A DNA stretch of 64,000 bases from the NCBI GenBank assembly GCA_951799445.1, contig OX637296.1:21638001-21702000 (forward strand), written 5' to 3'. The notes under the pieces are model-generated. The model was not told where the DNA came from and ran no database searches. It saw only the letters and a list, made by a program, of their open reading frames with translations. Positions within the stretch are counted from its first letter, which is position 1. Each line of letters starts with the position of its first letter. Shown in pieces: positions 11,490 through 24,060 of this stretch. Position numbers and translations under genes: made by a program. Source of the DNA: Pseudisothecium myosuroides. Its lineage: Eukaryota > Streptophyta > Bryopsida > Hypnales > Lembophyllaceae.

Positions 11490-12099
11490 TATCATGGCTG
11501 CATCTTTGCAGCATTTTTTTTTTCTTAAAACTTTATAGAGCCAGATCGGACTAGAAAAATATAATTTGGCTAAAAAATGACGAGAAACCACGAAGTTTTT
11601 TGCCCGAAAATTTCAAATTAAAAAAAATCTCAGATGAAATTGCTAGATTGGGGATGAAAATAGAATTATACGTATGTGATATGTGTTAATGTGATATTTT
11701 CTATCCAATACATGGATGAATATTGAAATTTAGAGCACCATTGTAACAATTTCTATCGCCACTTTGGGCAGTTCATAAAAAATGAAAAAATAAATTAAAA
11801 ATTGCTTTGCAATGTACATGCAATAGCGAGGTTCAAAAGAATTTAGTGGATTACTTAATTTGTGGATTTTTTGTTTTGTATAATTAATTTGTCCTTTGTG
11901 AAAGCCATAACACGTGTTGTGGTTTGTAGACATCCATTGCAACTCACTAACATGACATCTATTTGCTTTTGTTTTTGGGATAGAGACAGGTGAGGACCAC
12001 ATCCTCTAGAAGCTATTAATTGATGTGACAAACCACATTTTTCACTTTATGAGGAGAAGTTTTAAGAATTATATTCATTGGATGTTGTGACAAAACACT
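11490..12099. other. AT-rich interval
   Basis: No gene is supported. A 90-codon minus-strand open frame (12002-11730) has no recognisable features. Confidence 0.3.
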
Positions 12100-12109
12100 T
12101 GCAAACTTT

Positions 12110-12380
12110 GTTCAAATTTATATAGATGCCTTGTTCATTTGTATGCCTGAAAGGAAAAAAATAAGGTGATATTTTAGAACTTATGTCTTATGTCCCAATC
12201 TAATACTTGTAATGCTTGATCAAACACATATAGATGCCTTGATAAGTCTATTTGTCTCAAAGAAAAAAATAAAATGATATTTTAGAACCTATATCATATA
12301 TTGCAATTTCATACTTGTAAGTTTGATCAAACCTATATAAACGCCTTGATAAGTCTATTTGTCTCAAGGAAAAAATATGG
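12110..12380. repeat. 107-108-bp tandem repeat, about 2.5 copies
   Basis: The motif TAGATGCCTTG (variant TAAACGCCTTG) recurs at 12123, 12231 and 12338. It is followed each time by a CTGAAAGGAAAA or CTCAAAGAAAA tract and TGATATTTTAGAAC in the first two units. Noncoding. Confidence 0.75.
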
Positions 12381-14247
12381 TGATTGTTTGATTAAAAAAA
12401 TTAAAATTAAAAGGGATTAGCTTCTTAGCATATCTTATAAAAGGAAATTGATAGCACCTCCGAACATGAAACTATATGGTTCATGAGTAATAGAATGACG
12501 CCCTCTAGCAGAGATGTTCCAAAATATGATTTTTTAATTTTTTAGCCAGTGCTCTACATTGTCCAAGAATTTACAGCGCTCTACAACCTTCAAAAGCATC
12601 TAATGCATATGTTGTCAATGAAGACTAGTGGAAATTGTATGGCTATAGAACTCATTTCATGTTAGAATTCTATAATTTATAATATTTTATTTCTTCTAGT
12701 CAATAATGAAGTTCACAAGTAAAGTCTCCAATTCATTTGATTCCACTCATTTACATCAATGCACAATCATTTGAATGTAGTTGTTTTATTGTAAATTAAA
12801 AAAAAAAAAAATTTGATGAGATAGGAATCTATACATGTGGGTGCTTAGGCATTATTTATTTTATAAAAATTGAAAGTAGTCTATTTAGTAACTTCTAATT
12901 ACCATTTTTTTTCCTTTTGATTTGGAAGTGTGCAAACAGAAATGTGGGAGGAAATGGACCATTACCAAATCCTTATTGTGGACAGAATAATTATAATGCA
13001 CTTAAAAAAACAAAAGCAACTCATGCTTTAGTTGTGCAGTTCAAACACAAAATCCATCTCACCTAATAAAGGAGAGCCCATACACAAACATACAAGGTAA
13101 ATATCACTACTTCCAAAGATTACATCAAACAAATAAATACCTCCACTATCTCGATTACAATACCGGTACGACATAATCACCTAGGTACAAACCTTAATTG
13201 CCTCAAGATGGGTTGCGGTTTTGACAAGTAGGGAGTGCTGTAAACTGCACATGTCTTGGACTTCTCCAAAGTTGCCACGACATGGTCCAAATATATATTG
13301 TTATGCATAAAACAATTTGGTTTCTTTTAATATCTAACTGAAAGGTGGATTCAATTGAAAGTGTATATTTTTTTCTTCAATCATACTGTATGTTTTGAAA
13401 TTCGGACAACCCAATCTCAAAATAATATTATACTTTAGAAGATTTCTTGTTGTTTTACATGTATTGTTGGAAACCCATATTTAACTAATTGTAGATGCAA
13501 AATTTTGGACACTTTTTGTAATGGTGAATGTATCAAATGGCAACCAAAAGTTGTGAATTTTTTTCAATTTTTTTTATTGACCCAACATGATGATTTTAAC
13601 TCTAAAGTCTACATGTGGACTATATATTTCATATATAGATCTTTTGTTGGAGTGTGTGATATTAGTTTTGAACTTCAATTATGAATTCATTTTGGACAAT
13701 ATGAAATTGTATTATGTCAACTATGTTGATTGAACATAGAGACATTTCTTGATTCTTTTTATATTTTGTACATACCTCCAAAGGTTTTGTATAGATCTTT
13801 CAATGTTTTATAAAGATCTCTTGATGATTTGAGCATAGATCTTCTGATGTCTTCCCAACAGCTCCCGATATTTTGCATAGATCTTCTGATGTTGTACTCT
13901 CATTTCTTCATGTTCTACATACAATAAAAGGATACAAGCAATTTGACAATCAGTGTCACAACATATGTCCTTGATTTTGAAAACCAAAATAGTCTTTGAA
14001 TGAGCAATTATCAAATACTCCAGACATTGGTTATGGAATTTGACCAACTTTTGGCTTCCAAAATTCTAATAAGTTCAATTCCAGGAATTAAATTACTGAA
14101 AAATTTGCAAACTCCAAAATTTCTATCTTTCTACTTGAGAAAAATTTGCATTGCTTTAATACTACTCCAGATCATAAGTAGAATCACTTGGCTCTAATTT
14201 AACCATAAATTATATTTTGAAATCAATAATTAGAAAAAAAGAATATC
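12381..14247. other. AT-rich gene desert
   Basis: No exon is supportable. A small direct repeat of GCATAGATCTTCTGATGT occurs twice near 13833 and 13877. Otherwise nothing recognised. Confidence 0.35.
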
Positions 14248-14413
14248 ACAGTCCGAGATGACCTTAAATTACCAAATGATGATGGGAAAGTATCCAAACT
14301 AAATGGTGTGGTTGTGGGTTCGATACCTAGCACTGATAGGTTGTTTATCTAGTGTGAAATCAGCCTTGCAAAACCCTCACAGTGTGTTATTCAACGCTAT
14401 AATGTCAAAAAAG
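14248..14413 (+). mobile_element. tRNA-derived SINE, copy 1
   Basis: About 166 bp, flanked by a perfect 10-bp TSD AAAGAATATC (14238-14247 and 14414-14423). It starts near GTCCGAGATGACC, contains the polymerase III box-B motif GGTTCGATACC at about 14317 and ends in an A-rich tail after ATGTC. The same sequence recurs at 20670. The TSD and A-rich tail show LINE-dependent retroposition. The tRNA-like head is too degenerate to name the source tRNA. Confidence 0.85.
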
Positions 14414-14741
14414 AAAGAATATCCTAGAAATTAGAAAAGGACTAAAGGCAGTACGGTAGAACCCATAGAAGCATCAAGAAGGTCAAGAAGCGACCGCAAA
14501 CAAACGGAAGCTGTTGTCAGTGGTTCGTCATAGCTAGGCCCTGCAGTCCCTTGACGCCCACGTCGAAGCTCCCCTAGCCATTCTGCTTTCGCCATTTGCT
14601 TTCCAACAATCCCCATCGCTCGTTTTTGCCCACCATCTACACTTGGTCTCAGATCATCGCCACGCAAATTTGCAAAAGTGGTCGGTGTCCTCACACCGCA
14701 TTTCTCTGTTTCCAGAACATTTCACATTCAATTCCCAGTCC
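14414..14741. other. Upstream region of the SDR gene
   Basis: Composition changes here from AT-rich desert to GC-richer promoter sequence from about 14450. No separate gene is supported. Confidence 0.35.
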
Positions 14742-14748
14742 TATAAAG
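14742..14748 (+). promoter_or_regulatory. Candidate TATA box of the SDR gene
   Basis: TATAAAG lies 145 bp upstream of the ATG at 14887, with CCAAT just downstream at about 14749. A start site near 14770-14780 would leave a leader of about 110 nt. Inference from motif and spacing only. Confidence 0.4.
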
Positions 14749-14874
14749 CCAATCCTCTGTTTCCAATCCTCCAATCCTCACATTTCAATCGAAGTTTACC
14801 AATCGCCCAAATTGTCTTGATTGTTTGGATTGCTTTACATTGCTGTTTTTAAGTTCGTGTTCGTGAAGATTTGA

Positions 14875-15657
<783 letters not shown>

Positions 15658-16246
15658 GGTTGTCCATTCAGCATTGTTCCCCAACAACGGTGACACTGTG
15701 ATACATGGGTAGCTCATGTAGTGCACTTGTATCATCGAATTTTGTATACTCTGTATTTGATCGATATGTAAATCAAACAATTGTACAGCGGATCATTTCC
15801 CGCACGTTACAGCAAAAACAAACATTGTCTTTCTCCACCTGCTCACAAAAACTGCCTATCCATGTCGAGCTCTATTGAAATATATTCTGTTTGAACCGTC
15901 AATTTGTGACATTGCGATTGGGATTTGTCCAGCCATGGCATTGACGAGAATTTGACTATTAAGCCCATTTCCAAATCACAGCAGATTGTTCAGTCATAAC
16001 AGCCAGCAATCAACGAATCCTACAGCCAGTCCCGTCATGGCAAACTCCAGCAAAAACGATGCTATCTTCTTATGCTACAATTCTTGCACACATTCTCTGC
16101 TTTGAATTCAAACAACACTATTGGTAGAATGTTTGGCAAATTTCTGACACCATCGGGTGAAAGTTGACCCGACTCATAGCGAGACGTGGTGGAGATTAGA
16201 AGCTGCCCCAGCTTTCCCACTTCTCGAAGCTTCAGGCATCTGATGT
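15658..16246. other. Intergenic region between convergent genes
   Basis: It holds the 3' untranslated regions of both neighbours. No extra gene is supported. Confidence 0.5.
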
Positions 16247-17247
16247 TCATACTGTGGCGAGAGACGACTTTGCTTCGAAGTCAAGCAAGCTCTTCTTGAT
16301 GTCGAGTCCGAATCCATAACCTGTGAGGTTGCCGTTCTTGCCTATAACGCGGTGACAAGGAAGAATGAGGCACACGGGGTTACGCCCATTGGCCATGCCA
16401 ACAGCTCGTGCCTTACCCGGCTCTCCCATGAGATCGGCCTGCTCAGAGTAGGATATGACCTTGCCATAAGGGATCTTTTCTAACGCAGCCCATACCTTCT
16501 TTTGGAACGGAGTACCCTGGGGTGCAATTGGTAGCGAGAATGAGCTTCTCTTCCCGGCGAAGTACTGCTCAATTTGCTCTTTCGCCTGCTGAACACACAC
16601 ATGAGAACGAGAAACTCAGGCTACAGCCTCAAGAGCTAACGTTATTTACGGAAAACGAGTGAGTATAGAACAGACACTTCCAAAAGAGTAGGACCTGCAA
16701 TTCTGTCAGGAACGCAATGGACGAAGTGCAAAATATGTCTCAACTACAAACTTAACCCTAATCTCAGGTTGCAGCTTCAAAAGACATTATGACAGATAAC
16801 TCTACAAAAAGAAATTCAATTAGAATTGCTAACTGCATCAAAATTGAACCTGCAATTCGAACGTAACCCTACACGATCGTAGAAATCTTATAGAATTTTG
16901 ACAAATAACAATAAAAGGTGCCAAAGAAAGTAATCGAAAGACGCATTGACAATCTTTTCGCTGCACACGAAAGGAAAAACGCAGAGAGATGAGGACAATT
17001 TACTCACCATAGCCAAGATAGGTTGCTTGCCAGGGGCGCTGACGCTCACCCTGGCTGCAGGTTTTCCAAAAAACGCCTCGTGAATCGCGGACTCCGATGC
17101 TCCGACAGTAAATGGCCCCATTGGCGTGTCCACAACCACATACGAGAGCGCCATAGCTTCTCCGCAGATTTCTTCCAATTCCCTCACAGAAGCGCCAAAC
17201 GACAACCCTTGAATCCGAGACAGCGTACTGAAACGAGCTCTAAACAT
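16247..17247 (-). CDS. Methylated-DNA-protein-cysteine S-methyltransferase (Ogt/MGMT type)
   Basis: Two exons, 17247-17008 and 16588-16247, join in phase 0 over a 419-bp GT-AG intron (donor GTGAGTA) and encode 193 residues. The protein repairs O6-alkylguanine by moving the alkyl group irreversibly to its own cysteine. Exon 2 carries the whole DNA-binding and active-site domain: GTPFQKKVW, IPYGKVISY, the arginine finger in RAVG (R141), then NPVCLILPCHRVIG with the acceptor cysteine (C158) and a conserved GYGFGLDIKKSLLDFE tail. The first ATG in frame is at 17247. The Arg/Ser-rich start (MFRARFSTLSRIQG) could be an organelle-targeting signal, with an alternative start at Met32. The acceptor reads TTCAGCAG, a tandem NAGNAG site, so one Gln may be optional. 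Splice sites show it is a resident nuclear gene, not contamination. Confidence 0.9.
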
Positions 17248-17562
17248 ACGCAAGGGTAGATGTCGCTCTGACTCTGATGAGCTTCTCCCTTCTTCAAATC
17301 TTCTCCCCTCTTTAAACTCGATCGCACACTTAAGTTACGAGGTCTGAAATTCGAAGCAGCAGGACGAGCTTCCAGGAACAAAGCAAGGAAGCGGAGCCAC
17401 TCGAGGCGTCAAGGCGAAGCTTGTGAACTGTTCCTTGGGCTTACGAAGAGTTCTTAAGGAACCTTGCCAGGAAGAAGCTGAACCTGTCTAGAGAAAATTC
17501 CTAAACCCTAGAGAACCCTACTGTAGAGAACAAATTTTCATGTGCACCAACGGTAAGATATA
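17248..17562 (-). other. Upstream region of the alkyltransferase gene
   Basis: Presumed 5' leader and promoter of the minus-strand alkyltransferase gene. The frame remains open for about 30 codons above the ATG without another ATG. No TATA motif is clear. Confidence 0.35.
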
Positions 17563-18142
17563 CTCCCTCAGTCTCGAAATAAATCCAGGGTTTCCAAATA
17601 TACTTGTCTCAAATTAAATTTGGAATTGGCTCTCCACAACTTGATGGACAACGATTGAAGCTAGTTTGAACACTCTGAAGCAAAAGAATCTGTAGATGTC
17701 ACATTCCAAAGATGTTATAGCAATTCAATCATTGCAAAGGGAATTGAAATGCAATGTCTAACCAACCATAGGCAAAGAATTCAACTCAAAACTATACAAA
17801 AACAGCTACTAATAAATCTCTTGTTGAGAATTTCTTGGAGTTGAATCACAAGACATTGTTGGAATTGAATACAATGGACATCAATGAACGTCATTGCACC
17901 AACATTGCTCGAGGAATGATCAAAATTAATACCACTAGAGCAATTCCAAAAAGAACAAAAATTTGTCACTTTCGCCGCTTGTTCTCAACATGCGCCGCTT
18001 CACTTTTGACTTCCATTCTTTCACACCTAGTGGGGTTTAGTAGAAGCTACAATATCTCCACAATCCTTTGAAAATAGGAACAGCTCAAGCATTAATCTAG
18101 CCATTTCTAGGCAACCCCAGATTTATTTCGAGACAGAAGGAG
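17563..18142. mobile_element. Stowaway-like (Tc1/mariner) MITE, 580 bp
   Basis: The left end CTCCCTCAGTCTCGAAATAA and right end TTATTTCGAGACAGAAGGAG are complementary and flanked by TA at 17561-17562 and 18143-18144. CTCCCTC(C/G)GT ends with a TA target are the hallmark of Stowaway MITEs derived from plant mariner-like elements. The interior is noncoding. Short open frames near 17800-18070 on both strands look incidental. Confidence 0.85.
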
Positions 18143-18144
18143 TA

Positions 18145-19187
18145 TAAGGTAATTGCACCTAAAATGGCATGAAAAAGTTTTGTGACATGACCAATATGCT
18201 CTACAAAATGAACAACAATTTTTGGGCATTGGTGAAGGACTATGAATCAAAATGCAAATGGTTCCATAATTTTTGGAAGCATTGTGAATTAATTACAAAA
18301 TTTCAAAGATGCAAGGTGTAGCATGCTAAAGTGTCATGTAGGTGATGCCAAAATTGTTTGATGCACATTAAGAAATGACACTAGTATTATCAAAACGTGT
18401 CATAGAGAAGAAATTAAAACAAAAGAAAGTGCATCTAAAATTGACTACTTGTAAGGTCGCCACCTCCACAATACTACAAATAGAATCATTCACTATCCAA
18501 AATGACCTCCAATTCCACCTTACACTTGTCTTAAAACTCACCATTTTAGATACCCAAGCAGTCAAAATCATTCTTCCAAAATCACTTCTTCGAATTTCAA
18601 TCTTCCATTATACCCTTTAAGATGGTAAGAGTCTATACTTCTATTGATAAAAATCTTCTACATTGATCCCCCTGTTGTGTGGTATACCCCAATATATCAA
18701 TATATAACATCCATACCTTAAGTTTGGATGCTTGTTTGTTTGTTTACTTGTTTGGATGTTTGTTTGTTTAGATGCTTGGTTGGTTGCTTGGTTGCTCGCT
18801 TGCTTGTGTGTCTTCCAGTCGTGTGTTTGGTATTGTTAGAAAGCCCTCGGCGAGGAGGGATGCATGAGCTTTGTTTTGTGGTGTTTGGATTCACAATGGG
18901 AAAGTTATTGAATTTCAAAGTTTTATGAATAAAAAAATAAGAAAATTACTTTTACTTTTGTTTTGACTGTGGCAACGGCACAAGGCACACTAGTTCATCT
19001 CTATAATAGGAAAGTTCTCTCTTTGAATTCAATATTGATTTAATAAAAACGTTCAATTAAATCTTCAATACAGATGCAATATTGAAAGTGATTCATACAT
19101 TAATGCATCTCATTCAAACTACATATTTGATATTGAAACTTTACTAATAACTCATGCATACTATAGATACAATTCAAAGCCTTGAAT
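18145..19187. other. AT-rich interval with decayed repeats
   Basis: It starts with AAGGTAATTGCACCTAAAATGG (18147), which matches the end of the MITE family seen at 44367 and 54553, but the partner end is not found. A (TTTG)n-like tract occupies about 18726-18806. No gene is supported. Confidence 0.4.
18726..18806. repeat. TTTG/TGCT-rich simple repeat
   Basis: Runs of TTTG and GCTTGGTTG units. The open frames on both strands here are products of the repeat. Confidence 0.7.
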
Positions 19188-19191
19188 TTAA

Positions 19192-20118
19192 CACCTAAAG
19201 TTCCTTGACTATGTTCTCACCAAAAATGCTCCAAAATTGCCATTTCTAGTATAAGTACCAAATTTTTGAAAAATATCATTTTTGGACACATGTAATCGTA
19301 GCCTCTTGTAGTACTCTGGTTTGAGAATATGTGGAAAAAATTTCAGAAATTTCCATCATGTAGATTGGAAGATATTAGCGTTTGAAGTGGCAAAAGTCCT
19401 TTTTTTGGCCCTGCAAAAAATCGGGCAGCTGCACTTCATAAGGTCAGATTATTATGAAAAAAAATCTAAAAATGGTTGTGCTTCTTTGGATTCATTTTTC
19501 AGGGCAAGTTGGCTACATGCTTGAAAATTTTCAGATTATTTGGAATTGTACAACATATAGGAAAAAAATAGTAAGTAGAAAGAAGTAGAGAATGGTTCAA
19601 AACACTAAATTGTTAAGAAGTTAATTATGGAATTGAAAAATGCCAATCCCTATGGTTGCAATGTTGTAATAAATAATCTACATCCTAAAATTTTATTTTT
19701 TTTGAAAAATATTGAAAATTGAGTGAAATAAACGACTTCAAAGTTTATTTTAGAGTAAACAATCCATAACTGCCCGCAAACTAAAAATCCTCATAACGTT
19801 TGACTCATTGATCGGAATGGAATGATTCAAAGCTTTTCACATATATATAAATCTAATAAACCAATTTCAAATTTTTATTTTTGAAAAAAGTGATTTTTTT
19901 TTTATCTGCCCGGACTGCCCGAGTTGAGAAACAAACAACATATTAGGCCATAACTTTTGACTCGTATTTCCAAATGTCAGGAAATTTGGTGCATACAAAA
20001 GATATTCCTCGTCCCCACCTTCTGTAAAAATTTCAGCCCAAAATATGGAAATCTCCAGTCACACGTACCTGCCCAAAATTTCTATGTTGCCAAAAAAGAC
20101 ATGTTGGTCCTTTAGGGG
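19192..20118 (+). mobile_element. Family A element, copy A3 (927 bp)
   Basis: TTAA flanks lie at 19188-19191 and 20119-20122. The left terminus CACCTAAAGTTCC pairs with GGTCCTTTAGGGG at the right. It is roughly 95% identical by eye to copy A4 at 28660 over its full length and in the same orientation, so both moved or were copied fairly recently. Noncoding. Confidence 0.85.
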
Positions 20119-20122
20119 TTAA

Positions 20123-20669
20123 TAACAATATCCAAGCATCCTATTGAATTATTATGTTGTATCAAGAATACATGATTTTTAGTACTTTTAGTACTAAAAA
20201 TGTGTTAGACTCCCTTTATTTCCGAATAATACTAGTTCTTTTTTTTGTATTTTACAAAAAAAACATTGGTGTTAATTAGAAACAAAGAGAGTAAATTTTT
20301 TCAGAAGTTATATTTTATTTTATACAATGTTAAATTCCAATTTTATTGAAAACAAAATATGTAAAAAAGATCCCAATATCAATTTGTAAATTTTTATCTC
20401 CTTTCTTATTTGAATGAGTCCTTTCACATTACAAAATTTGCAAAAATTGAATGATGGTAGAGTGCGTGATATTAGAAAGTGTGATATTTCAATATAGGCC
20501 TTTGATGCTTCGACAAAATTTTGCCAATTTAGAGTGCACAATTAATATGGTCTAAGTGTTTGAATTAAGACAAATCTGATTTTGACGTTTTTTCCCTAGC
20601 AAAGTTTTAATTGTGTTCCTATTTTAAATATTGCCAAGTGTTGAATGATAATTGTAAAAACATAGATAA
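20123..20669. other. AT-rich interval
   Basis: No recognisable feature apart from the SINE target site at its right end. Confidence 0.3.
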
Positions 20670-20844
20670 GGTCCGAGATGACCCTAAACTACCGGATGCC
20701 ATGGTGGTAAGGTACCCAAACCAAATGGCGTGGTTGCGGGTTCGATACCTGGCGATGACAGGTTAGGTTGTGTTTATCTGGCATGAAATCAGCCTCTCGA
20801 CCTCTTGCAGTGTGTTGTTCAACATACTTGTGTCAAAAAAAAAT
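20670..20844 (+). mobile_element. tRNA-derived SINE, copy 2
   Basis: About 175 bp with a perfect 14-bp TSD AAAAACATAGATAA (20656-20669 and 20845-20858). It begins GGTCCGAGATGACCC, carries GGTGGTAAGGTACCC as a box-A-like region and GGTTCGATACC as box B (about 20739), and ends with TGTC plus an A-rich tail. It is clearly the same family as 14248-14413. The perfect TSD indicates a young insertion. Confidence 0.9.
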
Positions 20845-20869
20845 AAAAACATAGATAAAACCATGTAGA

Positions 20870-21880
20870 TGAAAATTAATTTCTATCCAAAACTGGCTGC
20901 ATACATTGGATTTTGTTTTCGCCACTCCGCAGAGAGAAGACCTCCACCGCTTGTCTGCTCTCCTCCGTCGTCGTCGCCTCATAACGTCGGCACTTTGCAA
21001 GCCGTGAAGTTCGTCGGTCCATCAACGCGTCGGTTCCAACGTGGTTGGACGTCCGACATCTGTTCGTCCGCCTCCGACATGACACAACAGTATTCTTTCG
21101 CAATTGAATTCGTCGTCACGATGTTCGATTCTCCATCGCCAGAACTAATTTTGTAGTAGTGGCCGCAAATGTTTCCAGAGCGGCAGTCGTGATCGAGGGC
21201 TTTTCTTCCTAATCCGCTGATCTCCTCCTCCGTCGTCGTCGTCGTGAGGACTGTGCCGAAGTGGCGAGAGGGAGACAAGGTTTAAGTTGGCGAAGATGGC
21301 GGTGTCAACATGTGAGCCTAGACGATGATCTCGTAAGTTTTGCTTTTGGGTTTGTGTTTTAAGTTCTATTTCTATTTCGAATTGGAGAGTCAGGGGTTGC
21401 GGAGGAGTCGAGAGGTACTGTGCTGCGTTGGCGGGATGATTTGGTGAGGGGATGACAATGTCGGTGGCGCTTGGACTGAGTAGTTTTTGTTTGAAATTTG
21501 ACCCCAAGAGGCTGCGTGGTGTGTGATCGGCGAGTTGCTCGAAAACGCAAACAGAGGTCTTCACTTATTACTGCTGTCGGTGCGGGAATTAATCAAAAGA
21601 ATTGTGCAATGACAAGAAATAGGGCAAGAAGTTTGGGTTCTGCCGCATGAGCTGTGGTTCTTCATTTTTTTGTTACCTTAAACCCTTGGTGTCCACTTTC
21701 AGAAGAATTCTTACGACGTGCAACTTTCGATGTTGTTGAATTGCAGATTTTAGGTTATCAGCGTGGCGAGTGTCGACATTGTCATGCGACGATGAATCTC
21801 AGACACTTGGTTTATAGGGTTTAAACTGTTTACCCTAATGACCAACAATATTTTCTGAAGCTGAATTGAGAGCAGACGAG
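20870..21880 (+). promoter_or_regulatory. GC-rich promoter/leader region of the CRAL-TRIO gene
   Basis: A 1-kb GC-richer block with CGTCGT-type triplet runs (about 20964 and 21228-21245) lies directly upstream of the start codon at 21881. Composition suits a 5' untranslated region, possibly with an intron. Open frames on both strands (for example minus 21564-21145) lack ATG starts or recognisable domains, so I do not call a gene. Confidence 0.4.
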
Positions 21881-24060
21881 ATGAGCAGCGATATGGAGGA
21901 GAGTGGCAGTGCAATTGAGGACGAGCAAGGGACGTTGAGCGCTGGGGACACTAGGTTAAGTTTGCCTCAAGCATTGTGGAGGAAATCCATCTCTCCAGTG
22001 AAGTCTTTGAAACAAGTGAACTTCGCAAACGCGGCAGGCCAGTTAGTTTGGTTCGGAGCCAAAGTGGCGGCATTGGAAGCTGTCCGACGAATTTCGCAAG
22101 CGAGATGTCGACCTCTTTGGTTGGGTTTGCAAGGCATTTTCACCATCCAAGCTCCACCTTTCAACTGGCTGCAGCGCTGGTCTCCTTTCCAACATATTGC
22201 CACAGCCACACAGGTTTTTTCCTTCTGTTTCACCCCCGCTGATGCGCTCTTGTCTGTCTCGAGCTTTTTCATTGCGAACCCTAATTTCAACTTTCTGAGC
22301 AGAATTTTTGATCGCTTGACAGAGCTTCTCGAAGCCACTTGTTTTCTTGTCAATTGCAACTGCTGTAACGAGTGCAATTGAGGAGGCACGGATTGCTTCA
22401 GGCGAGGACATATTTGCTGCATTGGATGATTCGGCTCATCGCGACCACTCTGACAGTGATAGTGAGGAGCCAATTCGGCCAACAGATCAGAGAGCCCTGA
22501 CACTGCATCTTCTTAAAGAGGAATTGGAGGACAAAGGCATCACCCTGCCTGAAAGGTGGATATCTCTGAATACTAACGATGTGACTTGGTTAGAAATAAT
22601 GAACAATGAGTACTGTTTAGAACTTCAGAAACCAGATTTTAGAGCGCAATTGGTCATCCATAATAAGTGACTATGATCGAATATGCTGTTTCCTCACTTT
22701 CAGGAACCCCTTGAATTCGTGACATTTGTCGCCTGTTACAGTTTTATGGATGCATCTGAAGGAGCTGCTTGAATGTGGGTTGGATTGGGCTGGTCGGGCC
22801 ACAGGATGGATGCTGATGAACTGGGAAGATTTCTAATAGCGGCCAATGGGAACGTTTCCAATTTTATTGCAAAGGTGAAGAAAACGGTGCAATGGCGAGG
22901 AAGGCATCACATATTCTCTGCAGCTGAATTGAAACGGTGGGAACATCTTGTGTACTGGCATGGAAGAGATGCCCAAGGCAGACCTGCACTTATCATACGA
23001 CTGGGCCTTGCTTTCACTGTCCTTGATCCTACTGACCATCCAGGCTTCGCCCAAGCTGTAGGTATGTACAGATTTTGTGTACTTCGATTGATAAAGTTTT
23101 AATGTAGAGAAGTAGAAATCTTTGAGAACTAGAGAAACGTTCCTACGAGCATGCATGTCCCCAGGTTCTTGACATGGAATTGGAGTGTTCGCATTCAATT
23201 ATTCATGGCTTCTTCTTTTTGGTGATTCTGTATTTTTATTATGCCCACACCTCGATTCCTGTCTTAGGTGGACCACAATCGATCTATCATAATGGTGAAA
23301 TTTACCTCTCAGAGAATCGTTGTTGCGTTTGGGTCACAGTGTCACAGGTGGAGGCTGGAGTGTTGAAGTTGGTGGTAGACAAGGATGACCCAACCATTAC
23401 GGTGGTGATGGACTGTGAATGTGAAAATACTGTTGGTTTTCCTTCGGAAAGATTGAAATCTCGAATTCGGTTACTTCAGGACCATTACCCTTGCCGATTG
23501 GCAACTCTTGTGGTGGTAAACCTGCCACCAGAAATGCGTGGATTTGCCCAAGAAGTTCTACAGGTGCATTGTTTATTTATTTTAATCATGCTTTGCTTTA
23601 CGAGTTTTAACCTCGCAAAGGCTCGCATTTCCTTTTTCTTGTGCATCAGTTAGAACTTCAAATATAATGGAGTGCAATAAATTGATGTGGAGTGATGATG
23701 TTGGAACAGATTTTGAGTCCCACGACACAAAAGAAAGTACATTTGAAAGGTTATCGCCGGTATGTGGGATTGTTAGCTGCTCAGCTTGGGACAAGTGAAA
23801 ATGTTCCTCCATTTCTTGGTGGCAAATGCAAATGCCAGATCTGTAGCAGCAAAGTGATTTCAGAAGCAGAACAGCGCAGAATTCTGGAAAGACAAGCTGA
23901 AGCTAGACAAAGGGAACTGGAAGATGCGGGTAAAGAAGTACAAGCTGAGTCGAACGGGAATCTTTTATCAGCGGAGCAGTCCCCCATGAGTACGTTACGG
24001 CTTTTTATAGTGGGTTTTCTTATTATTTGGGTAATGGTTACAATGGTTACACTTAACTAA
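21881..24060 (+). CDS. CRAL-TRIO (SEC14-like) lipid-transfer protein with C-terminal membrane anchor
   Basis: Five exons fit in phase: 21881-22213, 22323-22555, 22805-23061, 23340-23563 and 23710-24060, giving 465 residues. Residues 1-188 are a family-variable N-terminus with an acidic Ser/Asp run (HRDHSDSDSEE). About 190-225 is the helical CRAL-TRIO N-part (DELGRFLIAANGNV, KKTVQWR). About 235-370 is the lipid-binding core (LVYWHGRDAQGRP, DPTITVVMDCE, RLATLVVVNLPPE, LSPTTQKKVHL). A Cys-containing FLGGKCKCQIC stretch follows, then a charged coiled segment (EAEQRRILERQAEARQREL) and a final hydrophobic stretch (LFIVGFLIIWVMVTMV) that could anchor it in a membrane. Proteins of this family bind or exchange phosphoinositides and other lipids; the ligand here is unknown. 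A possible alternative last exon is listed separately. Confidence 0.8.

Noticed and set aside
14310..14330. tRNA-like GGTTCGATACC motif, also near 20739
   Set aside because: It is box B of the SINE family; no cloverleaf-forming tRNA can be drawn around it.
21145..21564. 139-codon minus-strand open frame upstream of the CRAL-TRIO gene
   Set aside because: It has no ATG at its start and no domain, and lies in the probable leader of the plus-strand gene.
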